Notes: generated by a model not told the origin, from the sequence alone. A stretch of 64,000 nucleotides of DNA from Ferrovibrio sp964218355 (GCF_964218355.1 NZ_CAXPMC010000029.1:124001-188000); one strand, 5' to 3'; positions 17,642 to 26,502 are shown, counted from the stretch's first letter. Numbers and translations: made by a program.

Positions 17642-19069
17642 ATGAGGAGACTCTCCCGACGCGCGCTGATGCAGGCCGGCCTGGCTGCCGGTATGGCACC
17701 GCTGCTGCCGGCCGGCCGCGCGGCACGGGGCGCGCCGGCCGCGCTGCCGGCCGAGGTGGATGTTGCCATCGTCGGCGCCGGCATGGCCGGCCTGGCCGCC
17801 GCGCAGCTGCTGGCCGAGCGCAACCGCTCGGTTGCCGTGCTGGAGGCGCGCGACCGTATCGGCGGCCGCATCTGGACCGACAGCAGCCAGCTCGGCGTGC
17901 CCGTCGATCTCGGCGCCGCCGCGCTGCATTCGGCCGATATCAATCCGCTGGTTGCCGAGCTGCGTCGCCGCGAGGTGCGGCTGCAGCCCGACGACGGCGA
18001 TTTCTGGCTGTTCGACCGCGATGCCCAGGGCCGCGGCCGCGATGCCGAGCTGCTCGACTACGACTCGCTCGGTGCCGCCTATGACCGCATCGACGATGCG
18101 CTGGCCGATGCGAAGGTGCTGCGTGCCGATGTGCCGCTGGCCAGCCGGGTGAAGCTCGACAACGGCAATGCCACGCCCGGCGTCGCCACGGCCGCCGGCC
18201 TGGCCGGGCGCTGGAGCGACCTGGCCCGCGCGCTGGCCGGCCCGCTGCACCAGGGCGTCGAATTCGCCCAGGTGGCGGCGCTGGACGCGCCCCGGCTGGC
18301 CGGCACCGGCAACGAGATATGGCTGCCCGGCGGCATGGGCGGCTGGCTGGCCGATTACGCGCGCCGGCTGCCGGTCTATCTGTCGCGCAAGGTGGTGCGC
18401 ATCGAATGGTCGGGCAGCGGCGTGCTGCTGGCGACCGCGGAGGGGCAGCTGCGCGCCGAGGCCTGCATCGTCACCCTGCCGGCCGGCCTGCTGGCCGACG
18501 GCATCGTCTTCCAGCCCGGCCTGCCGGAGGTGCAGCGCGAGGCGCTCGGCCGGCTCGGCATGGGCCTGCTCGACCGCATCGCGCTGCTCTACGAGCCCGG
18601 CAGCTTCGAGGCGCCGGTGAATACCCAGGCGCTGGCGCGCATCACCGCCGGCCGCGATCCCGGCGCCATGGCTTTCCGCCTCAACGTGCAGGCGCAGCCG
18701 CTGGCGGTGGCCATGGTCGGCGGCGACTATGCCCGCCGGCTGGAAGCGGCCGGCGAGGCCGCGGCGATCGCCGCCGCGCGCGCGCAACTGAAGATGATGC
18801 TGGGCGACGACATCGACCGCCGCTTCGTGCGTGGCGCCGCTTCGGCCTGGGGCCGCGATCCGCTCAGCCGCGGCGCCGTCTGCGTCGCCCGGCCGGGCTT
18901 CACGGCGGCGCGCCGGCTGGCCGGGCGCGCCCTGGCCGGTCCGGCCGGCCGGGTGCGGGTGCTGTTCGCCGGCGAGGCTTTCGCGCCGGCCGACTGGACC
19001 GGCTCGGTCACCGGCGCCTGGCTGTCCGGCCGCCAGGCGGCGACCGAGGCGCTGCGGATGCTCGGCTAG
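17642..19069 (+). CDS. FAD-dependent amine oxidase, probable Tat substrate
   Basis: A 475-residue flavin amine oxidase. The N terminus has a twin-arginine signal (MRRLSRRALMQAGLAAG) and an Ala/Gly-rich region, so the folded, FAD-loaded protein is likely exported by Tat. The dinucleotide-binding motif VAIVGAGMAGLAAAQLL is followed by EARDRIGGRI. The C-terminal FAD-binding segment is also present (FAGEAFAPADWTGSVTGAW). The start at 17642 is preferred because it begins the Tat motif; an upstream ATG at 17591 would bury it. The gene is followed after 34 bases by an aldo/keto reductase. Oxidation of a primary amine is the expected chemistry, with the substrate unknown. Confidence 0.85.
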   Translation: MRRLSRRALMQAGLAAGMAPLLPAGRAARGAPAALPAEVDVAIVGAGMAGLAAAQLLAERNRSVAVLEARDRIGGRIWTDSSQLGVPVDLGAAALHSADINPLVAELRRREVRLQPDDGDFWLFDRDAQGRGRDAELLDYDSLGAAYDRIDDALADAKVLRADVPLASRVKLDNGNATPGVATAAGLAGRWSDLARALAGPLHQGVEFAQVAALDAPRLAGTGNEIWLPGGMGGWLADYARRLPVYLSRKVVRIEWSGSGVLLATAEGQLRAEACIVTLPAGLLADGIVFQPGLPEVQREALGRLGMGLLDRIALLYEPGSFEAPVNTQALARITAGRDPGAMAFRLNVQAQPLAVAMVGGDYARRLEAAGEAAAIAAARAQLKMMLGDDIDRRFVRGAASAWGRDPLSRGAVCVARPGFTAARRLAGRALAGPAGRVRVLFAGEAFAPADWTGSVTGAWLSGRQAATEALRMLG

Positions 19070-19103
19070 GGTTTCGCATTCATCAAAACAAGGAGAGTCT
19101 CCC

Positions 19104-20042
19104 GTGAAGTTCCGTAATCTCGGCCACTCCGGCCTGCTGGTTTCCGAAGTCGGCCTCGGCTGCAACAATTTCGAGATGCGCCTCGATCTCGAGGCCAGCC
19201 GCAAGGTGATCCACAAGGCGCTCGATCTCGGCATCACCCTGTTCGACACCGCCGATGTCTACGGCAACCGCGGCGGCTCCGAGACCCAGATGGGCAAGAT
19301 TTTCGGGGCGCGGCGCAAGGATATCGTGCTGGCCACCAAGTTCGGCATGCCGATGGACGACGAGAATGTGAAGGTCGGCGCGGCGCGGCGCTACATCATG
19401 CAGGCGGTGGAAGACAGCCTGCGCCGCCTGCAGACCGACTACATCGACCTCTACCAGCAGCACCGGCCCGATCCGCGCACGCCGATCGAGGAAACCCTGC
19501 GCGCGCTGGACGACCTGATCCGCCAGGGCAAGGTGCGCTATATCGGCAATTCGAATTTCGCCAGCTGGGAACTGGCCGATGCCGACTGGACGGCGCGGCA
19601 GATCGGCACCCACCGCTTCGTCTCGGCACAGGACGAACTCAGCCTGGTCTTCCGCAAGGCCGAGGCCGAGCAGCTGCCGGCCTGCGCGCGCTTCGGGCTC
19701 GGCTTCCTGCCCTTCTTCCCGCTGGCCAGCGGGCTGCTGACCGGCAAGCACAGGACGGGCGCGGCGGCGGAAGGCTCGCGCCTGGCCAATACCCAGCGCC
19801 TGGCCGACCGCTACATGACCCCGGCCAACATGGCCACGGTGGAACGGCTGCACGGCTGGTGCGACCAGCGCGGCATCGGCATGACCGACCTGGCCTTCGC
19901 CTGGCTGCTGGCCAAGCCGCAGGTCTCCAGCGTGATCGCCGGCGCGACGAAACCCGAGCAGCTGGAGCAGAACGTGAAGGCGGGCGAGACGCAGCTGTCG
20001 GCGGACGATCTCGCCGAAGTCACGAAGCTGCTGGAGGGGTGA
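19104..20042 (+). CDS. Aldo/keto reductase
   Basis: A 312-residue NADPH-dependent oxidoreductase. The catalytic Asp/Tyr pair is in FDTADVYGNRGGSE, the Lys in LATKFG, and the His in LYQQHRPD. The cofactor-binding end (AWLLAKPQVSSVIAGATKP) is intact. The GTG at 19104 follows a clear ribosome site (AGGAGAG), which decides the start. It lies 34 bases after the amine oxidase gene; the pair could oxidise an amine to an aldehyde and then reduce the aldehyde, but that is only inferred from proximity. Confidence 0.92.
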   Translation: MKFRNLGHSGLLVSEVGLGCNNFEMRLDLEASRKVIHKALDLGITLFDTADVYGNRGGSETQMGKIFGARRKDIVLATKFGMPMDDENVKVGAARRYIMQAVEDSLRRLQTDYIDLYQQHRPDPRTPIEETLRALDDLIRQGKVRYIGNSNFASWELADADWTARQIGTHRFVSAQDELSLVFRKAEAEQLPACARFGLGFLPFFPLASGLLTGKHRTGAAAEGSRLANTQRLADRYMTPANMATVERLHGWCDQRGIGMTDLAFAWLLAKPQVSSVIAGATKPEQLEQNVKAGETQLSADDLAEVTKLLEG

Positions 20043-20054
20043 GGCGGCGGCCGC

Positions 20055-20651
20055 TCACCGTTCCAGCATCAGGACATCCCAGGTCACCGCCGCGCGGTCC
20101 TGCATGTCTTCACGGCTGTTATGGTGCAGCAGCCGGAGTCCGGCGGCGGCGGCCTGGTCGATCACCTCCGTCGCCGGCACCTCGAACATGCGCCGTCCCG
20201 GCGGCACCGGGCCGTGGCGCAGGGTCATCGCCAGCCGGCCGCCGGCGGCAACCAGCGGCGCGACGGCTGCCATGGCGCGGCGGCGCTCGTCACCGTCCAG
20301 ATGCATCCACACGGCGGTCAGCAGCACGAGGTCGTAGGTTTCGCCGCGCGCGCTGAGCGCCGGCAGATCCGGCAGGGCATCGTCCAGCCAGAGGATCGGC
20401 AGGCCGGCCTGCAGCCTCTGGCCATGGGCGCGCAGTTCGGCTGTCGGTTCCGCAGCGGTGACCTGGTGCCCGCGGCGGGCCAGCGCGGCGGCATCGCGGC
20501 CGGTGCCGGCGCCGATATCGAGCACGCGCAGCGGCCGGTCCGGGATCAGGTGCAGGATGTCGCGATGCACATCCTCGAAGCGAAGATTTTCATAGCGGAC
20601 GGCCAGTGTATCGGCCTCGGCGGCATAGCCGGCGGTACTGCTGCGGGTCAT
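20055..20651 (-). CDS. Class I SAM-dependent methyltransferase
   Basis: A 198-residue methyltransferase with the S-adenosylmethionine-binding motif I (VLDIGAGTGRDAAALA), the acidic end of strand 2 (VTAAEPTAEL) and motif post-II (LVLLTAVWMHLD). The substrate is not apparent; many short proteins of this type act on small molecules. It converges on the aldo/keto reductase gene, with a GGTGAG...CTCACC inverted repeat at the junction. It is followed four bases later on the same strand order by the DUF465 gene, which lies upstream of it in transcription. Confidence 0.85.
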   Translation of the reverse strand: MTRSSTAGYAAEADTLAVRYENLRFEDVHRDILHLIPDRPLRVLDIGAGTGRDAAALARRGHQVTAAEPTAELRAHGQRLQAGLPILWLDDALPDLPALSARGETYDLVLLTAVWMHLDGDERRRAMAAVAPLVAAGGRLAMTLRHGPVPPGRRMFEVPATEVIDQAAAAGLRLLHHNSREDMQDRAAVTWDVLMLER

Positions 20652-20655
20652 GGGC

Positions 20656-20871
20656 CTACGCGATGATGTCGGGAATCAGCAGATTCTCGATCTTGGTGAT
20701 CTGGTCCTTCAGCGCCAGCTTGCGCTTTTTCATGCGCTGGATCTGGATCAGGTTCAGATGCGGCTGTTCGGCCAGCGCGGCAATGGCATCGTCGAGATCG
20801 CGATGCTCGGCGCGCAGGTCGGCCAGCTTGCGCTGCAGTTCCTCGGTGTCGATCGGGCCGGGATAATTCAT
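20656..20871 (-). CDS. DUF465 (YdcH-like) small coiled-coil protein, copy 1
   Basis: A 71-residue helical protein. The conserved DUF465 C-terminal signature is visible: LADLRAEHRDLDDAIAAL, then LIQIQRMKKRKLALKDQI. The family is short, charged and of unknown function, common in proteobacteria. A second member lies 1.6 kb away at 22498-22662. The gene is upstream of the methyltransferase gene in the same minus-strand unit. Confidence 0.85.
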   Translation of the reverse strand: MNYPGPIDTEELQRKLADLRAEHRDLDDAIAALAEQPHLNLIQIQRMKKRKLALKDQITKIENLLIPDIIA

Positions 20872-20945
20872 CTGGGACAGGACCCTGGAGGGCGGTGACG
20901 GAACGGGCTTCCCCCGGCCGGGGCAAGCCCGTTACCATAGCATGG

Positions 20946-21506
20946 ATGCGCGAGCCCGGCCCACAGGCAAAAGACGGCAACACCCTGCCCGAGGATGGCG
21001 GTTTCTGGCGGTTTTCGGTGGCCCTTTACGGCCGTCCGGGGGCGGCGGAAGCCTGCCTGGCGCTGCAGGACCGGCATGGTGCCGACGTCACCCTGCTGCT
21101 GGCCGGATTCTGGCGGGCGCATAAGGGCTTTGCCGGCTGGGCGGCGGGCGAGCTGGCCCGGGCCGCGGCGGCCCTCGCCCCGGTGACGGCGGTGCAGCAG
21201 CCCCTGCGGGCGGCGCGGCGGGCGCTGAAGGCGCTGGCCGCCGACGAGCCGGCCGCGGTGCCGCTGTATGACGGGCTGAAGGAACTGGAGCTGCGGCTGG
21301 AGCAGATCGCCCAGGTCTGGGCACTGGCCGGCAACCGCGTCTCGGCGGCGCCGCGCCGTGCGGAGGCCCCGTCGCCGGAGCAGGAGGCCGCGGCGGCGGC
21401 GCGGCATCTGGGGGCCTATATCACCCATCTCGCGCTCGATGCGGAGGCCGAGCAGGATGCCCTGCAGCTGGGCGCCGCCCTGCTGGACGCGGCTTACGCG
21501 GAATAG
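20946..21506 (+). CDS. TIGR02444-type conserved hypothetical protein
   Basis: A 186-residue protein matching the style of the TIGR02444 family. It has an N-terminal GGFWRFSVALYGRPGAAEACLALQ-like block, split here as FWRFSVALYGRPG and AACLALQ-type residues, the conserved LLLAGFWRAHKGF, and then a long Ala-rich helical part. Function is unknown. The ATG at 20946 is preferred; a GTG at 20895 would add 17 residues with no family features. It is divergent from the DUF465 gene. Confidence 0.75.
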   Translation: MREPGPQAKDGNTLPEDGGFWRFSVALYGRPGAAEACLALQDRHGADVTLLLAGFWRAHKGFAGWAAGELARAAAALAPVTAVQQPLRAARRALKALAADEPAAVPLYDGLKELELRLEQIAQVWALAGNRVSAAPRRAEAPSPEQEAAAAARHLGAYITHLALDAEAEQDALQLGAALLDAAYAE

Positions 21507-21567
21507 CGCAGAGCCTTTCCTCGCCGTGTCCGCGCGGGCGGGAGCGACGGAAACGAAAGGGCCGGTC

Positions 21568-22338
21568 TCAGCTTTCGCTGCGCGACGGCTTGCCGCCGGC
21601 CCAGCGTTTCACCAGCCCGACATCGAGGCCGAAGAGATCGAGCACGCGGCCGACCGTGTGGTTGATCATGTCGTCCAGGCTCTGCGGCTGCGCATAGAAG
21701 CCCGGCATCGGCGGCGCCACGATGGCGCCCATCTCGGTGACGGCAGCCATGTTGCGGATATGGCCGAGATGCAAGGGCGTCTCGCGCGGCACCAGCACCA
21801 GCCGGCGGCGTTCCTTCAGCGTCACGTCGGCGGCCCGGCTGAGCAGGTTGCCGGTCACCCCCGTGGCGATCTCGGCCAGGGTTTTCATCGAGCAGGGCAT
21901 CACCGCCATGCCCAGCGTGTGGAACGACCCCGAGGCGATCGCGGCGCCGACATCGCCGATGGCATAGACCCTGTCGGCCATCGCCTTCACCGCGGCGATG
22001 CTGTGTTCGGTTTCGTAGGCGATGGTCATCTCGGCGGCACGGGTCAGCACCAGATGCGTCTCGACGCCGCTGCCTTTCAGTGATTCCAGAAGGCGCAGCC
22101 CGTAGATCACCCCGGATGCGCCGGTGATGCCGACCACCAGCCGGCGATAGGCCGGGGCCCGGATGATCGCCTTGGGCGCGGGCGCGGCCAGTTTCGCTGC
22201 GGTGCGGCGCCGGGTTGTGGATGGCGCGGCCTTATCCACAGGTTTGGCAGCGAGTCGCGCCGGAGACTTGGCCGGAGTCTTTCCCGGTTTCTTCTGGCTG
22301 CGGACGGTTTTGACGGCGGCTTTGCTCGGGCGGCGCAT
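21568..22338 (-). CDS. ubiX: Flavin prenyltransferase UbiX with basic N-terminal tail
   Basis: UbiX makes prenylated FMN, the cofactor of the UbiD decarboxylases used in ubiquinone synthesis. The catalytic core starts near residue 65 (RLVVGITGASGVIYGLRLLE) and includes the FMN-phosphate site and SFHTLGMAVMPCSMKTLA. The conserved end VPRETPLHLGHIRNM and PPMPGFYAQPQSLDDM is also present. The first roughly 60 residues are a Lys/Ala/Pro-rich tail (AKSPARLAAKPVDKAAP) resembling histone H1 tails, giving 256 residues against about 190-200 usual for UbiX. An ATG at 22338 is used; the frame extends further upstream. Confidence 0.92.
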   Translation of the reverse strand: MRRPSKAAVKTVRSQKKPGKTPAKSPARLAAKPVDKAAPSTTRRRTAAKLAAPAPKAIIRAPAYRRLVVGITGASGVIYGLRLLESLKGSGVETHLVLTRAAEMTIAYETEHSIAAVKAMADRVYAIGDVGAAIASGSFHTLGMAVMPCSMKTLAEIATGVTGNLLSRAADVTLKERRRLVLVPRETPLHLGHIRNMAAVTEMGAIVAPPMPGFYAQPQSLDDMINHTVGRVLDLFGLDVGLVKRWAGGKPSRSES

Positions 22339-22497
22339 GATCGTTTCCGTTCGGGTCGGGCAATTTTGACGCAGGGGGCTGACAAAGCGCAAGGGCAGTG
22401 CTTAACTCTACAGGTGCGCGTGGCGGTACGGCCGCGCCGCATTCTCAGGCGCCGCCGTGCCGCAGGACGCGCTCCGAACCGCAAGGAGGAGGACGCG

Positions 22498-22662
22498 ATG
22501 AATATATCGGCGCATCTCGAAACGCTCATCGAAAAACATCACAGCCTGCAAGAGGCGATCGATGACGAGATCCACCGCCCCATGCCCGACTCGGTTCGCC
22601 TCAGCCAGCTCAAGCGCGAGAAGCTGAAGCTGAAGGAGGAAATCACCCGCTACGAACAGTGA
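22498..22662 (+). CDS. DUF465 (YdcH-like) small protein, copy 2
   Basis: A 54-residue protein with the DUF465 pattern: IEKHHSLQEAIDDEI, then VRLSQLKREKLKLKEEI. The start is set by a strong ribosome site (AAGGAGGA) seven bases upstream of the ATG. It is divergent from ubiX and converges on an acyl-CoA synthetase gene. The unusually strong ribosome site suggests abundant expression. Function unknown. Confidence 0.87.
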   Translation: MNISAHLETLIEKHHSLQEAIDDEIHRPMPDSVRLSQLKREKLKLKEEITRYEQ

Positions 22663-22700
22663 TGCCGTAGCTGCAGCCGCGACAGGCGGGGCGCCGCGGC

Positions 22701-24341
22701 CTAGCCGAGCGCCTTCGCCTTCTCGCGCAACTCGAATTTCTGGATTTTGCCCGTCGAGGTCTTCGGCAGGTCGCCGAACACCACCGTCTTCGGACATTTG
22801 AACTTCGCCAGCCGCTCGCGGCAGAAGGCGATGATCGCGTCGCTGCCGGCCTGGTCCGCCGTGATGGCCGCGCCCGGCTTCAGGGTCACGAAGGCGCAGG
22901 GCGTTTCGCCCCAATGGGCATCGGGCCGCGCCACCACGGCGGCCTCCAGGATGTCCGGGTGCATGTACAGCACGCCCTCGACCTCCAGGGTCGAGATATT
23001 CTCGCCGCCCGAGATGATGATGTCCTTCGAGCGGTCCTTGATCTGCATGTAGCCGCCCGGATGCAGCACCGCGAGGTCGCCGGAATGGAACCAGCCGCCG
23101 GCGAAGGCCTCTCCCGTCGCCTTCGGGTTCTTCAGGTAGCCCTTCATCACCACGTTGCCGCGGAACATGATCTCGCCCATGGTCTCGCCATCGGCCGGCA
23201 CCGGCTGCATGGTCTGCGGGTCCAGCACGGTGACGTCTTCCTCGACATGGTAGCGCACGCCCTGGCGTGCCTTCATCGCCGCCTTCTCGGGCAGCGGCAG
23301 GGCATCCCATTCGTCGTGCCAGTCGCAGACCACGGCAGGGCCGTAGACCTCGGTCAGGCCGTAGACATGGGTGACGTCGAAACCCATATCCTCCATCGCC
23401 GCCAGCACGGCGGCCGGCGGCGCGGCGCCGGCGGTCATGCATTTTACGCCCGGCTTCAGCTTCGCCTTCACGGCATCGGGTGCGTTGATCAGCATGTTCA
23501 GCACCGTCGGCGCACCGCAGAAATGCGTCACCCCGGCATTGACGAAGCTGTCGAAGATCTGCGCCGGATCGACCCGGCGCAGGCAGACATGCACGCCGGC
23601 CAGCATGGTGATGGTCCACGGAAAACACCAGCCGTCGCAATGGAACATCGGCAGGGTCCACAGATAGACCGGATGCTTGGGCAGGTTCCAGGTGACGGCA
23701 TTGCCCATGGCATTCAGATAGGCGCCGCGATGATGGGTGACCACGCCCTTGGGATTGCCGGTGGTGCCCGAGGTATAGCCCAGCGCGATCGCATCCCATT
23801 CGTCCAGCGGGCCCTGCCACGGATACTCGAAATCGCCCAGCTTGAGGAAATCCTCGTATTCGATGGCGCCGATGCGCTCGCCGGTGGTCACCGCCGCATC
23901 GTCGATGTCGATCACATAGGGTTTGACCCTGGCCAGCGCCAGCGCCTGTTCGGCCAGCGGGGCAAATTCGCGGTCGACGAACAGCACCTTCGCCTCGCCA
24001 TGGTCGAGGATGAAGGCGACGGCGGCGGCATCCAGCCGGGTGTTAATGGCGTTCAGCACCGCGCCGGTGGCCGGCACGCCGAAATGCGCCTCCAGATGGG
24101 CCGGGGTGTTGGCGGCGATGATGGCGACCGTGTCGCCGCGGCGGATGCCGCGCCGGGCCAGCGCCGAGGCCAGCCGGCGGCAGCGCACATAGAGGGTGGC
24201 GTAGTCGTAGCGCCAGTCGCCATGGATCACCGCCAGCCGGTGCGGGAACACCTCGGCGGTGCGGCGCAGGAAGCTCAGCGGCGACAGCGGCTCGTAATTG
24301 GCCGGATTCCTGTCGAGATCGCGGTCGTAGATCGTGGTCAT
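22701..24341 (-). CDS. AMP-forming acyl-CoA synthetase (DmdB/medium-chain type)
   Basis: A 546-residue adenylate-forming ligase that activates a carboxylic acid to its CoA thioester. The P-loop-like motif YTSGTTGNPKGVV, the A5 motif VYGLTEVYGP, the A7 hinge YMQIKDRSKDIIISGGENIS and the C-terminal catalytic Lys region (LPKTSTGKIQKFELRE) are all intact. The WTLPMFHCDGWCFPW segment is typical of the group that includes 3-methylmercaptopropionyl-CoA ligase and medium-chain ligases. It stands alone, so the physiological acid is not indicated by context. Confidence 0.9.
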   Translation of the reverse strand: MTTIYDRDLDRNPANYEPLSPLSFLRRTAEVFPHRLAVIHGDWRYDYATLYVRCRRLASALARRGIRRGDTVAIIAANTPAHLEAHFGVPATGAVLNAINTRLDAAAVAFILDHGEAKVLFVDREFAPLAEQALALARVKPYVIDIDDAAVTTGERIGAIEYEDFLKLGDFEYPWQGPLDEWDAIALGYTSGTTGNPKGVVTHHRGAYLNAMGNAVTWNLPKHPVYLWTLPMFHCDGWCFPWTITMLAGVHVCLRRVDPAQIFDSFVNAGVTHFCGAPTVLNMLINAPDAVKAKLKPGVKCMTAGAAPPAAVLAAMEDMGFDVTHVYGLTEVYGPAVVCDWHDEWDALPLPEKAAMKARQGVRYHVEEDVTVLDPQTMQPVPADGETMGEIMFRGNVVMKGYLKNPKATGEAFAGGWFHSGDLAVLHPGGYMQIKDRSKDIIISGGENISTLEVEGVLYMHPDILEAAVVARPDAHWGETPCAFVTLKPGAAITADQAGSDAIIAFCRERLAKFKCPKTVVFGDLPKTSTGKIQKFELREKAKALG

Positions 24342-24454
24342 GTCCGGCTGCCTCCCTGACGCGCTTTCCCCTGATGCGCTTTCCCCTGACGCGGCGTCAC
24401 GCTAGCCCGGATTCCACGCCGACGGCAACGGCCGGCCCGGATTGTGCGGCCCGG

Positions 24455-25228
24455 TCAGGTGAATTTCAGTCCCGCCCCGTCGGCCAGCAGCTTCAGGCCG
24501 CACAGGAAGATGACCACGTTGACGGTCTGGTAGAAAAAGCGGTCGCTCAGCTTGCGGTGCAGCCACATGCCGAGATAGACCCCGGCGATGGCGACCGGGA
24601 TCAGCATCAGCGAGGTGCCGAGATTGTCCGGCGTGAACTGGCCCAGCCACCAGTAGGGGATCAGCTTCACGTAGTTGATCACCGCGAAGAAGATCACCGT
24701 GGTGCCCATGAAGATGGTCTTGTCCAGCCGCAGGGGCACCATGTAGACCATCAGCGGCGGATTGCCGGCATGGGCGATGAAGCTGGTGAAGCCCGAACAG
24801 GCGCTCCAGAACAGCCCCTTGGGCAGGCTGTGCGGCGCCGGCGCGTCGCTGATGCGGCCGAACCAGCGCTGCAGCGGGAACAGCACGGCCACCGCACCGA
24901 CGATCAGCAGGATCGCTTGGTTGTCGACCCAGCGCGCGGTCAGGGTGCCGATGCCCACGCCCAGCAGGCCGCCGGCCAGGATGGTCGGCAGGCAGCGCCG
25001 GTCCCACAGGCCGCGATAGCCCCACAGCCCGGCCAGGTCCATGGCGCACAGCACCGGCAGCATCACCGCCGCCGCCTGCAGGGGCGGCAGCATCAGGCTG
25101 ATCAGCGGCAGGGCGATCAGCGCCGAACCGGGGCCGAATCCGCCCTTGCTGAGCCCGACCACCAGCACGGCGGGCAGGGCCACGGCGTAGAACCATGGGT
25201 CTGTGATCATCGCGAGATCAAACGGCAT
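24455..25228 (-). CDS. TauE/SafE-family membrane exporter
   Basis: A 257-residue membrane protein with about eight hydrophobic helices. It opens with the family motif (VVGLSKGGFGPGSALIALPL) and has the internal duplicate SGFTSFIAHAGNPPLMVYM. Members are linked to sulfite, sulfoacetate or other organosulfur anion export. The start at 25228 is the first methionine; one at 25210 is possible. It lies upstream of the acyl-CoA synthetase gene in transcription with a 113-base gap, and is divergent from the zapA-linked coiled-coil gene. Confidence 0.85.
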   Translation of the reverse strand: MPFDLAMITDPWFYAVALPAVLVVGLSKGGFGPGSALIALPLISLMLPPLQAAAVMLPVLCAMDLAGLWGYRGLWDRRCLPTILAGGLLGVGIGTLTARWVDNQAILLIVGAVAVLFPLQRWFGRISDAPAPHSLPKGLFWSACSGFTSFIAHAGNPPLMVYMVPLRLDKTIFMGTTVIFFAVINYVKLIPYWWLGQFTPDNLGTSLMLIPVAIAGVYLGMWLHRKLSDRFFYQTVNVVIFLCGLKLLADGAGLKFT

Positions 25229-25318
25229 CGGGGGCGGGGTTCGGTTGACGGTGCGGCGGGACGATGTTTATCCTCTATATCAAGTTCACTGCACAACACC
25301 AATTACCAGAACGAAGCC

Positions 25319-25915
25319 ATGCAACACGGCGTCTCTGCGGCAGTCGCCGCGATGGAGCAGGCGGTTCGCCGCCTCGATGCTGCGCTGGCGAAGCGGGGCG
25401 CGGCTTTCCGCAGCCTGTCCGAGCAGCACGGGATGATGGCCGTCGAGCTGAAAACCCTGCGCGACGCCCTCGAGGCGGCGCGGGCCGAGGCGGCGTCCCT
25501 GCGTGAACGGGCCGACCTGGTGGATGCCCTGCGCGCGGAACTGGCGCAGATGCAGCAGGATGCCGAGGGCCCGGGGCAAGCGGCTTCCGGCCACGATGCC
25601 GAGGTCGCCGAGCTGACCGGCGGGCTGCATGCCCTGCGCGACCAGCTGACCGCGCTGGGCGAGGGCGCACCCGGCATGGCGCCCGCCGTGACGCCTGCCG
25701 TGACGGTGGCCGATCCGGGCCTGCAGGCAGCGCTGGCCGCCCGTGAAGCCGAGATCGTGGCGCTGAAGGCCGAACTGGCGGCAGCGCAGGCGGCGCAGGC
25801 GGAGATGCAGGCCTTCCAGGCCGGTCTGGCGGCGCGGCTGGAGGCGACGATGGCGCGGCTGCGGCAGGCGCTGGATGCGGAGACGGCCGCGGCCGGCCAG
25901 GTCCGGGCCCGATAG
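25319..25915 (+). CDS. Coiled-coil protein encoded upstream of zapA
   Basis: A 198-residue, Ala/Glu/Leu-rich protein with heptad-like patterns at about residues 5-95 and 130-195 (LKTLRDALEAARAEAASLRE and LAAREAEIVALKAELAAAQA), separated by a Pro/Val-rich linker. No membrane segment is seen. It lies 14 bases before zapA, so a structural or division-linked role is plausible from context alone. A member of the alphaproteobacterial DUF4164-type group is possible. The ATG at 25319 follows an AT-rich promoter-like stretch. Confidence 0.7.
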   Translation: MQHGVSAAVAAMEQAVRRLDAALAKRGAAFRSLSEQHGMMAVELKTLRDALEAARAEAASLRERADLVDALRAELAQMQQDAEGPGQAASGHDAEVAELTGGLHALRDQLTALGEGAPGMAPAVTPAVTVADPGLQAALAAREAEIVALKAELAAAQAAQAEMQAFQAGLAARLEATMARLRQALDAETAAAGQVRAR

Positions 25916-25929
25916 GGAAGGAGCGCGCG

Positions 25930-26265
25930 ATGGGGCAGGTCAATCTCACGGTCAACAACCGGCTCTATTCGATCGGCTGCGACGACGGCGAGGAGGAGCA
26001 GGTCCGCCGGCTCGCCAAGGTGCTGGACGGCCGCGTGCGCGAACTGGCGGCGCTGGTCGGCCAGGTCGGCGAGGCGCGGCTGATGCTGATGACGGCGCTG
26101 ACCCTGGCCGACGATCTCGAAACCGCCCAGGCCGAGCTGGCGACCCTGAAAGGCGAGATCAGCGGCCTGCGCGAGGAGCAGAAAACCGCGGAAGGCGGCG
26201 CCGATGCGCTGGTCGGACTGGCGCAGAAGCTGGAAGACATTGCCGCGAAGCTGGAGAGCACCTAG
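25930..26265 (+). CDS. zapA: Cell division protein ZapA
   Basis: A 111-residue ZapA-type protein that cross-links FtsZ filaments at mid-cell. It begins with the usual beta strand (MGQVNLTVNNRLYSIGCDDG), continues to EEQVRRLAKVLDGRVREL and ends in a long coiled coil. Length is typical. The context is decisive: a coiled-coil gene before it, and a 6S RNA plus 5-formyltetrahydrofolate cyclo-ligase after it, is the conserved zapA-ssrS-fau neighbourhood. Confidence 0.93.
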   Translation: MGQVNLTVNNRLYSIGCDDGEEEQVRRLAKVLDGRVRELAALVGQVGEARLMLMTALTLADDLETAQAELATLKGEISGLREEQKTAEGGADALVGLAQKLEDIAAKLEST

Positions 26266-26269
26266 ATTA

Positions 26270-26425
26270 AGCCCCGGACGGTGTGCTGCCCGGTGCGTGC
26301 GGTTTACGTAACCCTGGGGCCAATGCTCATCTCTGAGGGAGCTGTCCCTGCCGGAACCGTGGTTCCGATCATACGGCGCCCACCTGGTACGCCAGGCCAC
26401 AGAGGTTAGTTCATACCCACGGCCA
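26270..26425 (+). ncRNA. ssrS: 6S RNA (SsrS), approximate ends
   Basis: The 237-base gap between zapA and the cyclo-ligase gene holds the expected 6S RNA, which mimics an open promoter and sequesters housekeeping RNA polymerase. The two ends can pair in an extended, interrupted helix: GGTGTGCTGCC near 26280-26292 faces GGTACGCCAGGCCACAG near 26386-26402. A C/G-rich central region (AACCCTGGGGCC and GAGGGAGCTGTCCCTGCC) is also present. No convincing protein frame exists here. The assignment rests mainly on conserved synteny plus this fold; the ends are estimates. Confidence 0.75.
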
Positions 26426-26502
26426 TGGCGGGCCCGTCCGCTTTCCCTTTCCCGCCAATCTTTCCTGCCCGTCCTTCCCGCCAGCCCCGGACCGATCCCG
26501 GC

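Noticed and set aside
20036..20063. GGTGAG...CTCACC inverted repeat at the aldo/keto reductase-methyltransferase junction as a terminator
   Set aside because: It has no T-tract on either strand and overlaps both coding ends, so a terminator call is not supported.
21509..21562. GCCTTTC...GAAAGGGC as a bidirectional terminator between the TIGR02444 and ubiX genes
   Set aside because: The stem is short, imperfect and has a loop of over 30 bases without a U-tract.
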